A stretch of 64,000 bases of DNA, from NCBI GenBank assembly GCA_965153455.1, contig OZ234494.1, positions 7,564,001 to 7,628,000 on the forward strand, written 5' to 3'. The stretch is from Sphagnum compactum (Eukaryota > Bryophyta > Sphagnopsida > Sphagnales). Position numbers and translations under genes: made by a program. Position 1 is the stretch's first letter. Each line of letters begins with the position of its first letter. Positions 35,500-47,416 of this stretch are shown here, in pieces. The notes beneath the pieces were generated by a model. That model ran no database searches. It had not been told where the DNA came from and saw only the letters and a list, made by a program, of their open reading frames with translations.

Positions 35500-36370
35500 A
35501 CCAAAGATGATCAAAAGAGACAAAAATTACAATAGTCGGCTAAGATCGAGGAAGAAGAGAGACAACCCGACGTTAATTAAGGAAAAACATGACCAGAGGT
35601 TAATCAAGGAAAGAGGACCAAGCACTGGGAGAGGAGAGGGAGGACTAGACACAGAGAGGATTGAATGGAGAGGACTGGGTTCAAAGGACCAGGACTTGAG
35701 AGAAGACCAGACGTGAAAGGATCGAAAGAGAGAGAGAGGACCAAATGCTTAGAGAGAATAAACTCATGACTAGGTGCATAAAGTTGAGAGAGAGGATCAA
35801 ATGTTAAGAGACGAAACAGAAGACCGGGCATGTGTGGAGAGGATCAAGAGAATTGGTGCTAAGAAATAGGAAATAGAGGACTACGCATGCATAGGAGATA
35901 GAGGACCAAACATTTGTAGAAAGAATTGAGGACATTAGGCATGCATAGAGAGCATGCAAAGAGGATTAAGAGCACTAGGCACGTGCGAAGAGGATTGAAA
36001 GCACTAGGCACATGCAAAGAGTGCGTAGCAAGGATCGACAACACCTAACACACATAGAATGTGCGTAACAAGGATCAACAACATTTAACGTGCATAGAGA
36101 GCATGCAATGAGAATTGAGAGCACCTAACATGCATAGAAGCGCACATAGAGTGCGCACAATGAAAATTGAGAACACTTAACATGTATTGAAACGTGCATA
36201 GAGTGCGTGCAATGAGGATTGAAACACATAGCATGCATAAATGCATGAAAAGGATTAAGAACACAAGGCAATGAGATGATTTAAAGGACCAAGCACAAGT
36301 GAAAGGATATGGAAGACTAGGAATGAATGAGAGGAGATGGATTAACTTTGAGAGAGAGAGAAGGTGCAAA
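35500..36370 (+). repeat. Purine-biased degenerate minisatellite
   Basis: The plus strand is strongly enriched in G and A, with few C or T, for about 870 bases. The first half repeats AGAGGACCA/GAGAGGA-type motifs. From ~35930 to ~36260 a longer unit of roughly 40 to 60 bases recurs: GAGGATTGAAAGCACTAGGC, ACATGCAAAGAGTGCGTA and variants with GCATAGAGAGCATGCAA. It ends in an AGAGAGAG run at 36348-36360. The long frames crossing it are products of the bias, not genes. Confidence 0.65.
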
Positions 36371-36399
36371 GAGAGAAGAGCTCACAACATGGGAGTAGG

Positions 36400-36680
36400 C
36401 ACTTGCTCTTAAAAAAAACCACCAGAGGCTCAAGGGCTCACATAATGCAATCACTTACAATACACACGCACCAATAAGATCACCTTAAACAAAAGACATC
36501 ACCATTAGTTCACAACATTGAAGGGAATCAACATCTATTTACCTACAAACGAGACCTTCACCCAAGAGCTCACAACACCAAAGGTGGGATCAACATCTAC
36601 CAACTTCAACCAAGAGCTCACAACATGAAATAGAATCAAGCTCTCTTGATTTTTTGAAAGGACCCAAAGAGGAGGATGAT
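36400..36680 (+). repeat. Degenerate repeat around AAGAGCTCACAACA
   Basis: AAGAGCTCACAACA occurs at about 36372, 36563 and 36611 with GGGATCAACATCTACC-like sequence between. Related CAAGGGCTCACATAATG and AGTTCACAACATTGAAGGG variants also occur. It continues the low-complexity block to its left and is not coding. Confidence 0.45.
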
Positions 36681-37600
36681 TGAGCAAGAGAAAGAAGAAT
36701 GAGCAAATTGAGCAGGAGAAGGAGCATCAAAAGCTCAGAAAATGTGACTGGACGTCGCATAGGGAGGATGGACCAACTGTCAAATGCCTAGGAGGGTGAT
36801 GAAAAACCACCCCCACAGATATTCAGAATGGGCATGACAATTTTGGTGAGCAAGATACTAAAACCCTATTACCGTTGATTTGTTAGCCTTAGATTTCCTG
36901 GGATTTGAGCCCTAGGTTGGAAAAGTGAACATTTATTTTGAGGATGTTAATCATCTTGTTCTTCATTTAGTTTGATTATGGGAGTAGGTAATGTTTAGTA
37001 GTGGGGTAGTGATTGATTGGTTTTAAATGAGTAAACAAATTGTCATGGGCTGCCATGTGTACAACTCACTTTTTTTTAACGTTTTTTGCCCCCAAACTTT
37101 GAAAGAGTGTATCTTACTCATCTTTCACCCATTTTAAGTGATTGAAAGGGCATGGGTGCACTTTCTACTCATGAAGATTTTATGTTCAAACCCTATGTGG
37201 AAAAGAGGCGTTTTGAGTGAGAGGGAGGTGACTGAGACAGTAAGTATTCAGTCACCGGCCTGTTTACCCTACTGGTTGTCTATTCCTGCATGAATAACAT
37301 CTTCTCATGAATATTGCATCCATGGGGGTACCAACGTTAAGTACTAAACCTGGTCTATGGCATATTTCTCTATTTGTTCACAATAATTTATACTAACGAC
37401 CTACAATGTTTTCAAGTGAAAACTTTAACATGTTCAAGTGACCTATTGCTCAATTTGTTGATTTTTATGCACATGGTATTTGCCTTATTCTTTAGTGAAT
37501 ATTGTGGAATAGCTATTAAAGTAAATGAGAGGCACTACATGCTTAACTTGGTTTTGAATTACAGATGTAAATCCCCAAATCGATGATTATATAGAATAGA
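36681..37600. other. Intergenic sequence, nothing recognised
   Basis: No exon or repeat could be defined. Confidence 0.3.
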
Positions 37601-37621
37601 AGTTATGAGGACCCACTAGGG

Positions 37622-38045
37622 CTACTTGTTTCCCAATTGTAATCGTGATTTTGAAACATGGTCATTCCAGAAGACATATGTTCCACTGAAATATGAAATA
37701 GGATTTTTTTCCCCCACCTTAAAGAAACCGTCGCCAAATGACCATATGATCATCACCAGAAGATTATACCATGTAGTGTGGTCAAGAAAATGACAGAATC
37801 TGCCACCCCACACATTAATGTTATATGCAACCTAAGGTTGTCGGTTTTGCTATGAGCACGAGGTTACTGCCGCGAATATAATTTCCATAGTTTGAGGAGA
37901 GTCTGGATGGACCCTGGCTAGTGATCATGGGACGGCTGGCATCAATTCCCACAGGAGTGATCTCTAGCTGAAAAGAAAAGAATCTCGAACAAAATTGAAG
38001 AGTCGATCTGCGCGCACGCTGCACAGAATGGACAGCACAGATCAT
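37622..38045 (-). other. Coding-like minus-strand fragments of unknown family
   Basis: Two minus-strand frames are less random than their surroundings: 38045-37821 (contains RPMITSQGPSRLSSNYGNYI then RGSNLVLIAKP) and 37813-37622 (contains FCHFLDHTTWYNLLVMIIWS then FGDGFFKVGEKNPISYFSG). I do not recognise either. They could be exons or relics of one gene, since they are close and on the same strand, but no splice pair joining them was confirmed. Confidence 0.25.
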
Positions 38046-40655
38046 GTCACCACTTTGCTTCTTCTTGTTTCGGAAGTAACTTCCCGTCCAGCTGAACGAT
38101 GAAGAAGTCCATCCTTCTTCGGCCTCTACACGTATCTCGCCAAGGGATTTGGGTTGACATGATCACCAATTTCTCACTTTTTTTGCGTGATCAAGGGAAA
38201 AGGTGACCAATAATTGTTTGATGTCCAGCAGTACGATGTCTAAAACGAGATATATGTGATCCACATGCTCACAGCCCCGCGTGGGGGGTCGCGTGCGGAC
38301 GTCACGCGTCCTCAGAAGTTCCTTATATCCCTTCCATGCTACTATTATATATTTGCATAGATCGGAAATGCCGCGTAGAATATGTCTCCCTGGAGAAGTC
38401 GTCCTTCCGAGAAAACGGCGAACGGGTCCACCACTAACGATTTACTGCAGTCCGGTTGTGGAAAGATTATTCCTGTAGAATAGATAGATGACGAAGGTAA
38501 AACTTGAAATGATCCCGGAAACTAGGGTCAAATTCCTCTGTCACTAGAGTTCACATTCACCCAATTGCTCACAGCATGCAAAATTATGATTTGCAGATAT
38601 CATGAAGTGGTTTTGCAGGGCGTATCCCCTAATCACGTGATCTGCAAAATAATCCTGCAGAACCATCAAGGTAGCAGATTTCTGTAACACAAAGGTGCGA
38701 AACACTGCGAGCTGAGAGATTAGCATCTACATTTGATGCTCAGACTGATGGAATGTTCAATGTTCGTCAAGTGCTTTGGTTTCCCTAACAGGTACAATAA
38801 GTGTCTAAGGAATGAATAAGAACCCCGTAAAATACTGAAATCTCTCTTTGACAGCTGAGACTCTGACGACAGTTATTGAAGTTAACTAGCGCGTAGATGC
38901 GGTATATGTCTTCTCTATATGAATCTCATCATGCGCTTCAACTTCAATTCTGATACATGTTATCAGCTTTTGAGTTAAAACTGAGGGCAGTACAGCTGCA
39001 ATGGAGCTTCATCGGTATGGGGTTAGCTTTTGATAGGAAGTAGGAACATATGCATTGAACAGTCAGATTCTGCGATCCTTGACCATTGACTTGACGTATT
39101 GATCCGGGGCTGAGCCGCCATTAGTGGATCCAGTGAACGTCAGGGATGTCAGCGAGCGTGATAAATATCCGCACACGTACAAGGAATCCGTAGATGCTAG
39201 TTTATATTTCAGTGTAAGAGAATTGAAATACGCCAGTACACTATACCATCGACCTACAGACTGCGATTCAGTGAATAAATGGTGCAATAAGCCACTTAAA
39301 GATCTGTCTAGAAACCTCGGATGCAGCAAAAGCGTTGCCATTGAAGAGGTCGCTCGAGACTAGGGACCCAGCTTTTCAATAGAAACCGATTTGGAATGAC
39401 AAATATGGATCCCAAGGTGACAATAGATAATCACATCGACGACAAAACCGACAACCAATTTAGGATAAAACTTGACAAGAAGCAACTGCAAGTCTGCAAC
39501 CGGAGCCAATATCCTGCAAATCTCGAGAGACAGGAATCACTCGTATATGTAATAAGTCCAAAGTCGATGATCCTACCAAGGTTTGAATTTCAAGAACGAA
39601 CTCAATACTAGAGTTCAGAAGCCTGATCTGCAGTTGACTCAATTCTGAAGGGAATTATAGAAGTGTTAAGCATCTATACATGATGGGTCCTAAGCATGAA
39701 GCCAGTGGCCCCGATGGTTGGCACCCAGGCCGGCCCATCTTGGAAGTGATTGTCAACTTAGACCTCAATCACACTAGACAATGCAGAGTCTTTTTTTTAT
39801 CTTCCATGGATTAGTATGTTTTTATGTTCTTTCAAACCACGAAAAGACTTGAAGAACTTACAAAACCAAGCTAGAGCTCAAGAAAAAATTTCAGAGTTGT
39901 TCGAGTTGAAGATGAAGAAACGCGCAAGATCCAAAGTAAGTGTGAAAATCTTTTGGCACTCGAGAGGAAACTCATCGCAGGGACTCTACGTCGATTTCTA
40001 CCAGTAATCTATCCTAGTTTCATGTCTAGTGTACGATCTACGAGGACGGATCAGACAATAGATTTTGAATATTCGGCTATAGGCATGCAGGGAAAGAAAC
40101 GGCAATGGACACTTGCTGCATTTGCGTGAGCCATAGCTGTATATTGTTCTAATCTAGACGTTAACAAGCTTCTCATCAGCACAAAGTGGAAGCTCGTGGA
40201 ACTCCTCAGCAAAAGTCAAAACCTTCCAGAACCATCTTCAGGTCCTACTCTAGAAATGAAATCCTGCATGCATAGCCTACAGGTGTGGACTCATGACCAC
40301 GTTGCAATTGGTTGGAAGTTCAAATCCTACGAGATTGATTCCCATGTCAGATGTGATATGCATGTAATATTCTACCCGGTTAATGACTGATGAGCCTCGT
40401 CAAAACTATCTAATGGCAGCCCAGGGCATCCGGCTCAAGTATGGGGGAAATCTGGGCAATGTTGATTGTCCAGAGTTCCCCTCAGGAAAAAAAAAGGGAT
40501 TAAAGCCCTGAGCTCATGGGTGATGAATCCAAGTGCTCATCTTCTTCTCTAGCTAGCTTTGCCGGAGAAACTGAATATCCATGGAACTGCAATGAGCTGA
40601 CCTGATGCGTGCACAACCTTCAAGGTTTCATCAACTGATGTCGAGTAGCACCAAG
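38046..40655. other. Intergenic region downstream of the LBD gene
   Basis: Less AT-rich than its neighbours, with CpG-containing stretches (38270-38310 and 38380-38440). A plus-strand TTCCTTATATCCC at about 38318 is weakly TATA-like. Open frames at 38281-38478, 39063-39363 and 39396-39611 show no motif. The part next to 40655 should contain the 3' UTR of the LBD gene. Confidence 0.3.
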
Positions 40656-41246
40656 CTAGTTAAGAGGCGACCAGTAACTGCGTTCCTTCAAATCTGGAGT
40701 CGCAACGTTGTTGGAGGAGGGAACTGTATAAACCTCCGAAGCAGTTGTCTGCGTGGAGAGAGGGTTAGCGACGACGCCTCGATCCTGTAGATTATGGCCT
40801 TGATATCCGCCGACCATCATCGCTGCCGTAGCAGCTGTCGCTTCCGCGACTGCATTGTCGTGTCTCCTGTATCGCATAATCTCCTGTCTAACGGCGTTGA
40901 GTTCAGCCTGAAGCGACTGTGCCTGCTGCTGGAGGGCAGATATCGCGCCCATGCATCCGTATACGGGGTCACGGATACGAGCGTTCGCCTCGTACACCAA
41001 GCTGCTTGCGGCATCGGCGCGCTGGCTCTCAGGAACCTCCATCAGCATCTTCGAAACATTACTTGCCCCGAAGATCTTGTGCACGGAAGCGAACTTCTGG
41101 GGCTCGTGTGGCGAGAAATAAGGCGAGAAAGGGCACTCCTGCGCGCATCGCCTGCGAAGGAGTTTGCACGCGGCACAAGGGGTGGACGAATTGCCCTGCC
41201 CTTGGCTGCCCGGCATGGCTCGTCGATCTAGCGGGCTGCTAGACAT
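40656..41246 (-). CDS. LOB-domain (LBD) transcription factor, class I
   Basis: 196-aa plant-specific DNA-binding protein encoded in one exon. The C block CAACKLLRRRCAQEC (C24, C27, C34, C38; C-x2-C-x6-C-x3-C) is a zinc-finger-like DNA-binding motif. The GAS block FASVHKIFGASNVSKMLMEV starts at F52 and ends in a DPVYG motif (about 93-97). The leucine-zipper-like heptad follows the class I rule L-x6-L-x3-L-x6-I/L (L105, L112, L116, I123). The C-terminal third (after ~128) is Ala/Ser/Thr-rich, with no known domain. Class I members regulate lateral-organ boundaries, leaf polarity and meristem functions; the target genes of this one cannot be deduced. Two start codons are possible (M1 and M11); M1 is taken because both precede the LOB domain and it gives the longest frame. 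Many LBD genes have an intron in the LOB domain; this one does not. Confidence 0.96.
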   Translation of the reverse strand: MSSSPLDRRAMPGSQGQGNSSTPCAACKLLRRRCAQECPFSPYFSPHEPQKFASVHKIFGASNVSKMLMEVPESQRADAASSLVYEANARIRDPVYGCMGAISALQQQAQSLQAELNAVRQEIMRYRRHDNAVAEATAATAAMMVGGYQGHNLQDRGVVANPLSTQTTASEVYTVPSSNNVATPDLKERSYWSPLN

Positions 41247-43600
41247 GCCTCTAATCTGCTAGCCCTTCGGCAGACGAGGAACTTCTTACTGAGAACGTAA
41301 GTGACTTCTTTGATCAAGCTGAGCCTGGAACTCGTCTCCACGGAAAGCTTCAAAGACGATGTCCAGACCGTTATAATCGAGTAACAGATCAACTTTCAAA
41401 CAGCTGCGCGTATCACATGATTGTCACGCTCCAGTTCAACTTGCTCAGGCTCCAGAACCCCGATTCATCCTTATGTGTTATGGTGCACTGTATCCAGGAG
41501 AACGAACAAATTTACATGGCTCAGATCAGTACGGCACTGGTCAAGGTTCAAGACAGAGACAGAAAACGAACTCTTGTGATTGATCGGAAGCCTAGAAAAA
41601 CATTTCTTGTGTGAAGAATTTCAGTCCCAGACGATCGATATGCGGAGGCTGCGCATATGGTTAGCAAAAGGAATTGCCAAACTTGAAAGTAAGCTCTGAT
41701 TCCATCCCGGCGAAAGCATTACTACTGGATTATATAATCGAAGTTTAGGAGAAACTAAATCGCAAACGAACTTCTAATCAAGGCAGTCAGAATGCAAAAT
41801 AGTCAGACGCAATCATCTTAGTTACGTAAACGAACGTTATAGGCACTGTGATGCTGGCAAGACCCCCTATAAATTCGGTCATTAAAACACAGTAATACAG
41901 CCAAGCTTCTCGAATTGAGCGCAAGATTGTCAAAAATTGTAGTAACAGGTATATATGAACCTGATATAATTCCTCGGTATATCTCTGGAGGGTCAAACAG
42001 ATTAGCTCGGCAAGAGATCGATGGTACATACCAGAAGTTCGGCCGACTCGGGGAATACACCTCACGTCAGCAAACCCCAGGCTGCCAAAATATTGGCACT
42101 TCAACTCCGGATGAGAACCTTGGGATTAACCTTTTACAAAAGCTTCGAGGATACAGGTTTCCAGCTTGAAACTATCAACCAAAACACCACAAATGGTCCC
42201 AGAGGGAGGTCAAGCTAGGCTCATGTGCAACCAGATCAACAACTTACCGAGTTCAGCAACCTGGGCCTCCGAAAAAGAGATCACTACTTGTACGGCAGAA
42301 GCGTTAGAAACCTAGCGTTATTGGGTCTCGTTACTTGCAGAAACCTGGAGCCAAAGAATTGATCGTCTAAACCTTATTTTAATACGACAGCAGAAAGCTT
42401 CCTTGAATTAAAGTGCTTGCAAAAGACATTGAAAGCGAGATAAAACCAAAAGCTGTGCTCCGTTTGATCAGCCATGTCTAGACTCTAGAAACATACAGTA
42501 ATCATGAAACCAAAAGCGACGGCAGGAGCTTGCTTGCTTGCGGGCCAGTCTCATGTCTGACAACAGAAACTGAAATAAGTTATACTTGCATATTCATCAA
42601 CTTCAAATTCGAACTTCACCTCAAATATCAAACAGACACCAGTCACCAGTTCTCGACCATCAAACCACTGAAGGCATCGTGCCAGCAAACGCCAAGCTCC
42701 TCCCCCTAAAGCCTTCGAGGCGTGAAAACTTCCTTGTACGACTAGGGTAAACAGCCTGAAAAACGACAGAAGCAACGATTTAGGAATGATCCCTTCTGAT
42801 GTCACGTACAGCAGCCTGAAACTGTTCTCGAAGATCAAAGCAGCGGCACGCAAAAAGATTACTAGCTGCTACAGTTATAAAGTGCTACGGAGAAACTTAT
42901 AACAGAACCTAACAGAAACCAGAGTGTTGAATAACAGATCCGGCGAGGTCCACCTTGTATCAATATTACCGCATCGAGGAGGGCTACTGAACTCTCTCAA
43001 ACCGGAGTTAAGAAGCAGTAAACCAGAAGCAGCTAGTATCTAGAGGGGGAACTCGACACGTGATGGCTCGCTAGTCGTAACGTAATTCCGGCGCAAACAA
43101 CAAAGGGGGACTGAAAACACGGACCCTAGAAACTCGAAAACCTCGCACCGGAGATCGACGACCATAGAGCTTGCAAAGCTGCACAAAGTTAGGTGATCGA
43201 CTTTTTTAAAAACAGTCAATCGGAGAGAGAGGGATGAGATGAGAAGCAATTTTGGTAAACAAGAGGTTGCAAAATGAGGAAGCACTGCCAGGGATGATGA
43301 ACCTAGAGCGGCGATGGATGGTAAAAAGGCCGCGAGGAGGACGCAAGGGTTACCTAGCGGGGCACGGAACCAAGCCACCAAAAGAAGGGAAAGAGAAAAG
43401 AGGCGGACACAGGGGGAAGGGGTGGCGAGTTGACTATGGATGTGGGGTGGGGGGCGCTCCAGGACACAACAAAGAGGGCACACACAGTTGACCGTGAAAA
43501 CGCGGCTGGGGAGCTAGTCGCGGTGTTTTGTATTATTAAGCCACTTTGTGGGCCTTGCCGCACGTCCTTAGATTCGTTCGTCTCCCGAGTCTCTCCCCCT
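41247..43600 (-). promoter_or_regulatory. Upstream region of the LBD gene, possibly with a long 5' leader
   Basis: About 2.3 kb that is less AT-rich and has more CpG than the flanking repeats, with no terminal repeat or transposon motif. Minus-strand frames at 42551-42853 and 43040-43483 lack conserved motifs. The base composition changes sharply near 43.6 kb, where the AT-rich dispersed repeats begin, so the whole stretch may be promoter plus leader exons and introns of the LBD transcript. No start site can be fixed by eye. Confidence 0.35.
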
Positions 43601-43779
43601 CCTCATCGCTCTATGCTTATTACTTTTTTACCCTTTGCCTGATCAAATTGTAAACCCCACTTCATTACATTATGCCTCAACCTCTTTATATTACTGTGCA
43701 CTGGGACCAATTTCAAATCATATCGTAGCAAGTCCCCTGTAGCCTGCAGCGCTTCATATTAGAATTTTTATGCAGCAAA

Positions 43780-43870
43780 GTGGCGATCATCCATTGGAAG
43801 ATGTAGAAGAAGTGGCCATATCCCCCGGAAGATTTAGTCAAAATCTGACTATAAACCAAAAGAAATTATG
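43780..43870. repeat. Palindrome-associated dispersed repeat, copy
   Basis: AAAGTGGCGATCATCCATTGG, then GAAGTGGCCATATCC and AGTCAAAATCTGACTATA. This is the same module as at 30155-30570, with the palindromic core changed to AGTCAAAATCTGACT. Confidence 0.5.
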
Positions 43871-44119
43871 AAGTACAATTTTTCACTTATCCTTTTATAT
43901 TTTTGCCTACATACTGAAAACCAAATATAGAACTCTGGCTATTTTAAGTAACTTTGTTCCCACTTCTGGCCCAGTGTTTCTCTTTGTGGGGAATTTTCAT
44001 CACTTAGTGACCGGAAAAAATAAATTTCAACCCCTAATGACTTGAAACTTTTAATGGCCCAAATACGACAGGTTTATAAAATATATATATGAAATCATCA
44101 GATTTCTACATTTGGTTCC

Positions 44120-44250
44120 AGAAGGTAGCCAAAATATGGCAGGATTCTTAATTTTTTCTGTTTTCATATTCTTTCTGTAGCCAAATTTGGCTAAATAACA
44201 ATGTGATTGATTGCCAATGGAGCTACATAAAAAATTTGAGGGAAAAAAAA
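44120..44250. repeat. Palindrome-associated dispersed repeat, copy
   Basis: GGTAGCCAAAATATGGCAGG (about 44135), then the near-perfect palindrome TAGCCAAATTTGGCTA (about 44178-44193), then TGATTGCCAATGGAGCTACA and an AAAATTTGAGGGAAAAA tail. Confidence 0.6.
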
Positions 44251-44259
44251 AAGAAAACC

Positions 44260-45410
44260 ATTTTCTAGCCATTGAAAATTTCAAGAATAAAATTCACTTT
44301 CGAATTTTTGATTTAAAATTTGTCTCTGTGGCAGAATTTTTGCGAGTGTAAAATCGGCTTCCTCCAATAGGTTACTATAGATGCTAAGGTCAAAGGCCAG
44401 GGTGAAAAGCACCTACACTTGGTACCTTCACCTTACCTCTTCTTAGAGCCTATATTTAACCCAGTAATGTTAAATTTGGTTTCAGAGACCCTGATTTAGT
44501 TCAAAGATGGAAAGTTTATTGTGTTTAGAAGCAAGTCAAGAAAATTTGGGGTTTTTACGTTTTTACCATGGTGGGTGATCATTCACCCAAGGCATCAGAT
44601 TGGTGCCAGCTGTTGCTGGCTCTTCACTCATACGTGGGGCTATTCTCCTGCCTGCGTAACTCCCTCCCTCCCCTTCCTTCAAGGTGGACCCCATGGGACA
44701 ACTTGGGTTCTCGTTCTATCCTTCGATCACTCTCATGACCAGCTCTTTGCAGGTTTGCCACATTTTATGATTCTATGAAAAGAGTGAGCTGATCCTATAA
44801 CACTGGTAACCCATGAGAGGTAATCTCTTGATCTAGTAGTGTTACTGGGTTTAAGGTCATCACAGAGTTGTTTAAAGTCAGCACCTAGTATTAACTCCCT
44901 ACTAATACGTGATAGTTTGAGGGCTCTACTACTCCAACAATGTGTGCCATGGCGACTCATTGGAGACTTGTGGCTGTTAGTAGCAAATTGATGTTTTGGA
45001 CTTCAAATGAGTTGACTAACCAGCTTCTCCTTACACACGAAATCCATCTAAAAGTCATCTCTTATATTGATAAACAATTTAGGGATTCCATCAGAGATTA
45101 CATCAATAGGCTTGTATTGGATTCATTGTAATTTTGCTAAATATTTTGAAGGTCTTATGATTGACCTTATTCTTGCACGGAACAAACAAGGTTTTTTCCT
45201 ATGGAACCATCCAAGAACTCAGCAGCCTTTTTCTAGGGTGAATTTTCAGCAAAGAGGAATTTGGAAAGAGAAAACATGAAAATAAAATGCTATTTTGGAT
45301 TTTTAATGGCAACGTTTTCCAGTACAAAAGAAGGAAAAATCAGCAGATTTTCATATTAGATTGCAATACATACCCAACTGCATAGCAGTATCCTTCTATT
45401 TCTTTCATAT
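44260..45410. other. Sequence between palindromic repeats, no gene recognised
   Basis: Contains small plus-strand frames (44521-44778, 44940-45279) without motifs. It may be internal sequence of a larger non-autonomous element bounded by the palindromic modules. Confidence 0.3.
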
Positions 45411-45414
45411 CTCC

Positions 45415-45530
45415 TTTATAGCCAAATTTGGCTAAATCTTCTCATTGCTGATCTTCACTTCAAATGATGAGTGTTCTAATGGATGATCACCACTTTGGCA
45501 TACATCCCAAAATTGAAAAAATAGAAATAA
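45415..45530. repeat. Palindrome-associated dispersed repeat, copy
   Basis: TAGCCAAATTTGGCTA again (about 45419-45434), followed after about 45 bases by GGATGATCACCACTTTGGCA and CAAAATTGAAAAAATAGAAA. Confidence 0.6.
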
Positions 45531-45674
45531 ACAACCAGGTACTCAATGCAATTCTTAGCAAGGAAGTATAAAAATACTGTTATAAGAAATGAAGTTAGTG
45601 TATATGCTACATAATAACTAATTTGGCTTGCTCTATTAAGTTCCAGCATTTTTTCTTGTTTTTTCATTTTTTTG

Positions 45675-45775
45675 ATTTAGCTGAAGTGGCAATCATCCGT
45701 AAGAAGTTCAGCCAAAATTGGCTATATCCAGGATATAAAAGTAAAAATATTTAAGCATCCTTCACATTTTTGGCT
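45675..45775. repeat. Palindrome-associated dispersed repeat, copy
   Basis: TTAGCTGAAGTGGCAATCAT (start of the module on the opposite strand) followed by CAGCCAAAATTGGCTATATC at about 45709-45728. This copy lies in reverse orientation to the one at 45415-45530, so the pair 45415-45775 may be one element with inverted ends. Confidence 0.5.
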
Positions 45776-46499
45776 GTTAATGATAGTGAAGGTTTATCAT
45801 TGTATATTGTAACAAAATTACATCGAAAGAAGAAAGTGAACACTATCTTTGGCTGTTTGTAGGATTTTAATTTGACAATAGTGACCTCTTTAATTATATT
45901 AAATTTAGTGTGCACTTTGTGCCGTGTATGACAAAACGTTGAAGTAATTATTCTTTGTTGGTAGTATGATTACTAGTATTATTAATTTACCACATGATGA
46001 ATGCCAATGTAGGGTACTTGTTCAAATGATTTTCAAATCTTTAAGTATATGTACATAATTCAGCAGGAACTTAAATATCTGACTTTCGAGCGGAAAAATA
46101 ATCTGAGCAGTGAGTTTATTTTCAAAAATTGAATTTTCTCGGAATATGGTGGGTTTTCTCCAGAGATACTAGATATTTAGTGTAGAGTAATACCAGATTG
46201 AAAACCCGCAATTTTCAATTGATTCCCACTTTAAATATTCTGGCTAGCTCAACACCTGACGAATCTTGAACTACACTAGACATTAAAGGTAGACATCAAA
46301 GGAAAGTCTGTACACTAGAAAAATAGTAAATTCCTACAGGTATTTTCACCCTGTCATAGTCAAGATCCTTCATAGTAGTCATTTAAAGGATTAAGAGAAA
46401 ATGATTACTATAAGGAGAACTAAACCAGTTTTATTCAAATTAAATTTTGGAGGATAGCTTTTGTACCCTTTCTTTTTAATAGAACTGGTTCCTATTCAG

Positions 46500-47080
46500 A
46501 GTTTGTGCTGTTTGCTGGACATCTCATAATCCTTTCATTGAAGCCACTATCAAAGCCTGAGACATTTTTACCAATTACTGCCATGGAATTGAGTTTTCAT
46601 TCAAAGTTAATAGTAATGACAAAAACTATGGACTTTGGTCTGGCTCTCTCTTTTCAAATTGGTTCTGGGGCTCTAGTAATGGGATCTGGTATCTCTCTTA
46701 ATTGGGTGTTTTCATTGGCTCTGATAGATGCATCAATGCAAAAATATCATCAACAAACACCCTTGACCCCTTCGCTCTCTTGGAAATACTGTAGCTAACA
46801 TGACTGTCCCTGTGTTTAAACTTTCAAGGTTGGTACTCTTGTAATGACTGCGGGAATGCAGTTTTTGACTTTTGCAATTGATCTTCCTGTCTTGCTCATC
46901 AGACGGTTCATGGAGGTGGTGGCCATTTATTGGTGACAATAACCGTAATTGGGCTCACATCCCGAATCAGTTAAAAAGGCTCAATCCCCAAACTGCTAGA
47001 GAGGCTACTAGCTGTGCTACACCCCTAACTCCAATTCCTCAGTTGCATTTTCTAGGGAGCAACAATGAGCTGTAGGTTAT
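46500..47080 (+). other. Coding-like plus-strand fragments of unknown family
   Basis: Two plus-strand open stretches, 46505-46798 (contains GLALSFQIGSGALVMGSGIS) and 46872-47075 (contains WRWWPFIGDNNRNWAHIPNQ), are longer than expected by chance for the composition. I recognise no family and could not join them with confident splice sites. They may be relics. Confidence 0.2.
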
Positions 47081-47416
47081 ATTGCACCAAACTCCAAATT
47101 GGTTCAAGGCCTAGCTAGGGAGACTCTAACATAGTTTTTGGTCATTTATTGTTCTCAAACTTTTTTCCTTTGTTCCTTCTATATCTTGTACAAATGATAC
47201 CAGTGGTATATGTAAACAATTACTGCATTGATGCCTCTACAGCAGAATCTATATTGAAAGTATCAACAAACTTGGATATCACGTTTAAGTTTTGAGAGGC
47301 CCACTTTGGAATTGAATTTCAATTCCATAATTTAAGTTTCAAGGAATTATAAGGAAAATTGGATGAGTAAACTTGAGCTGGTTTTGTGAGCTTAGAGCTT
47401 CTACACCAGTGTTGGT

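Noticed and set aside
40290-40350. Possible tRNA (TTGGAAGTTCAAATCCTACGAG resembles a T-arm)
   Set aside because: No matching acceptor stem, D-arm or anticodon arm could be folded around it.
40794-41242. Plus-strand frames of 107 to 145 codons opposite the LBD gene
   Set aside because: Antisense shadows of the well-supported LBD coding sequence.
43040-43483. 147-codon minus-strand frame with hydrophobic, signal-like segments
   Set aside because: No conserved motif. It lies in CG-richer sequence where long chance frames are common, and probable antisense frames overlap it.
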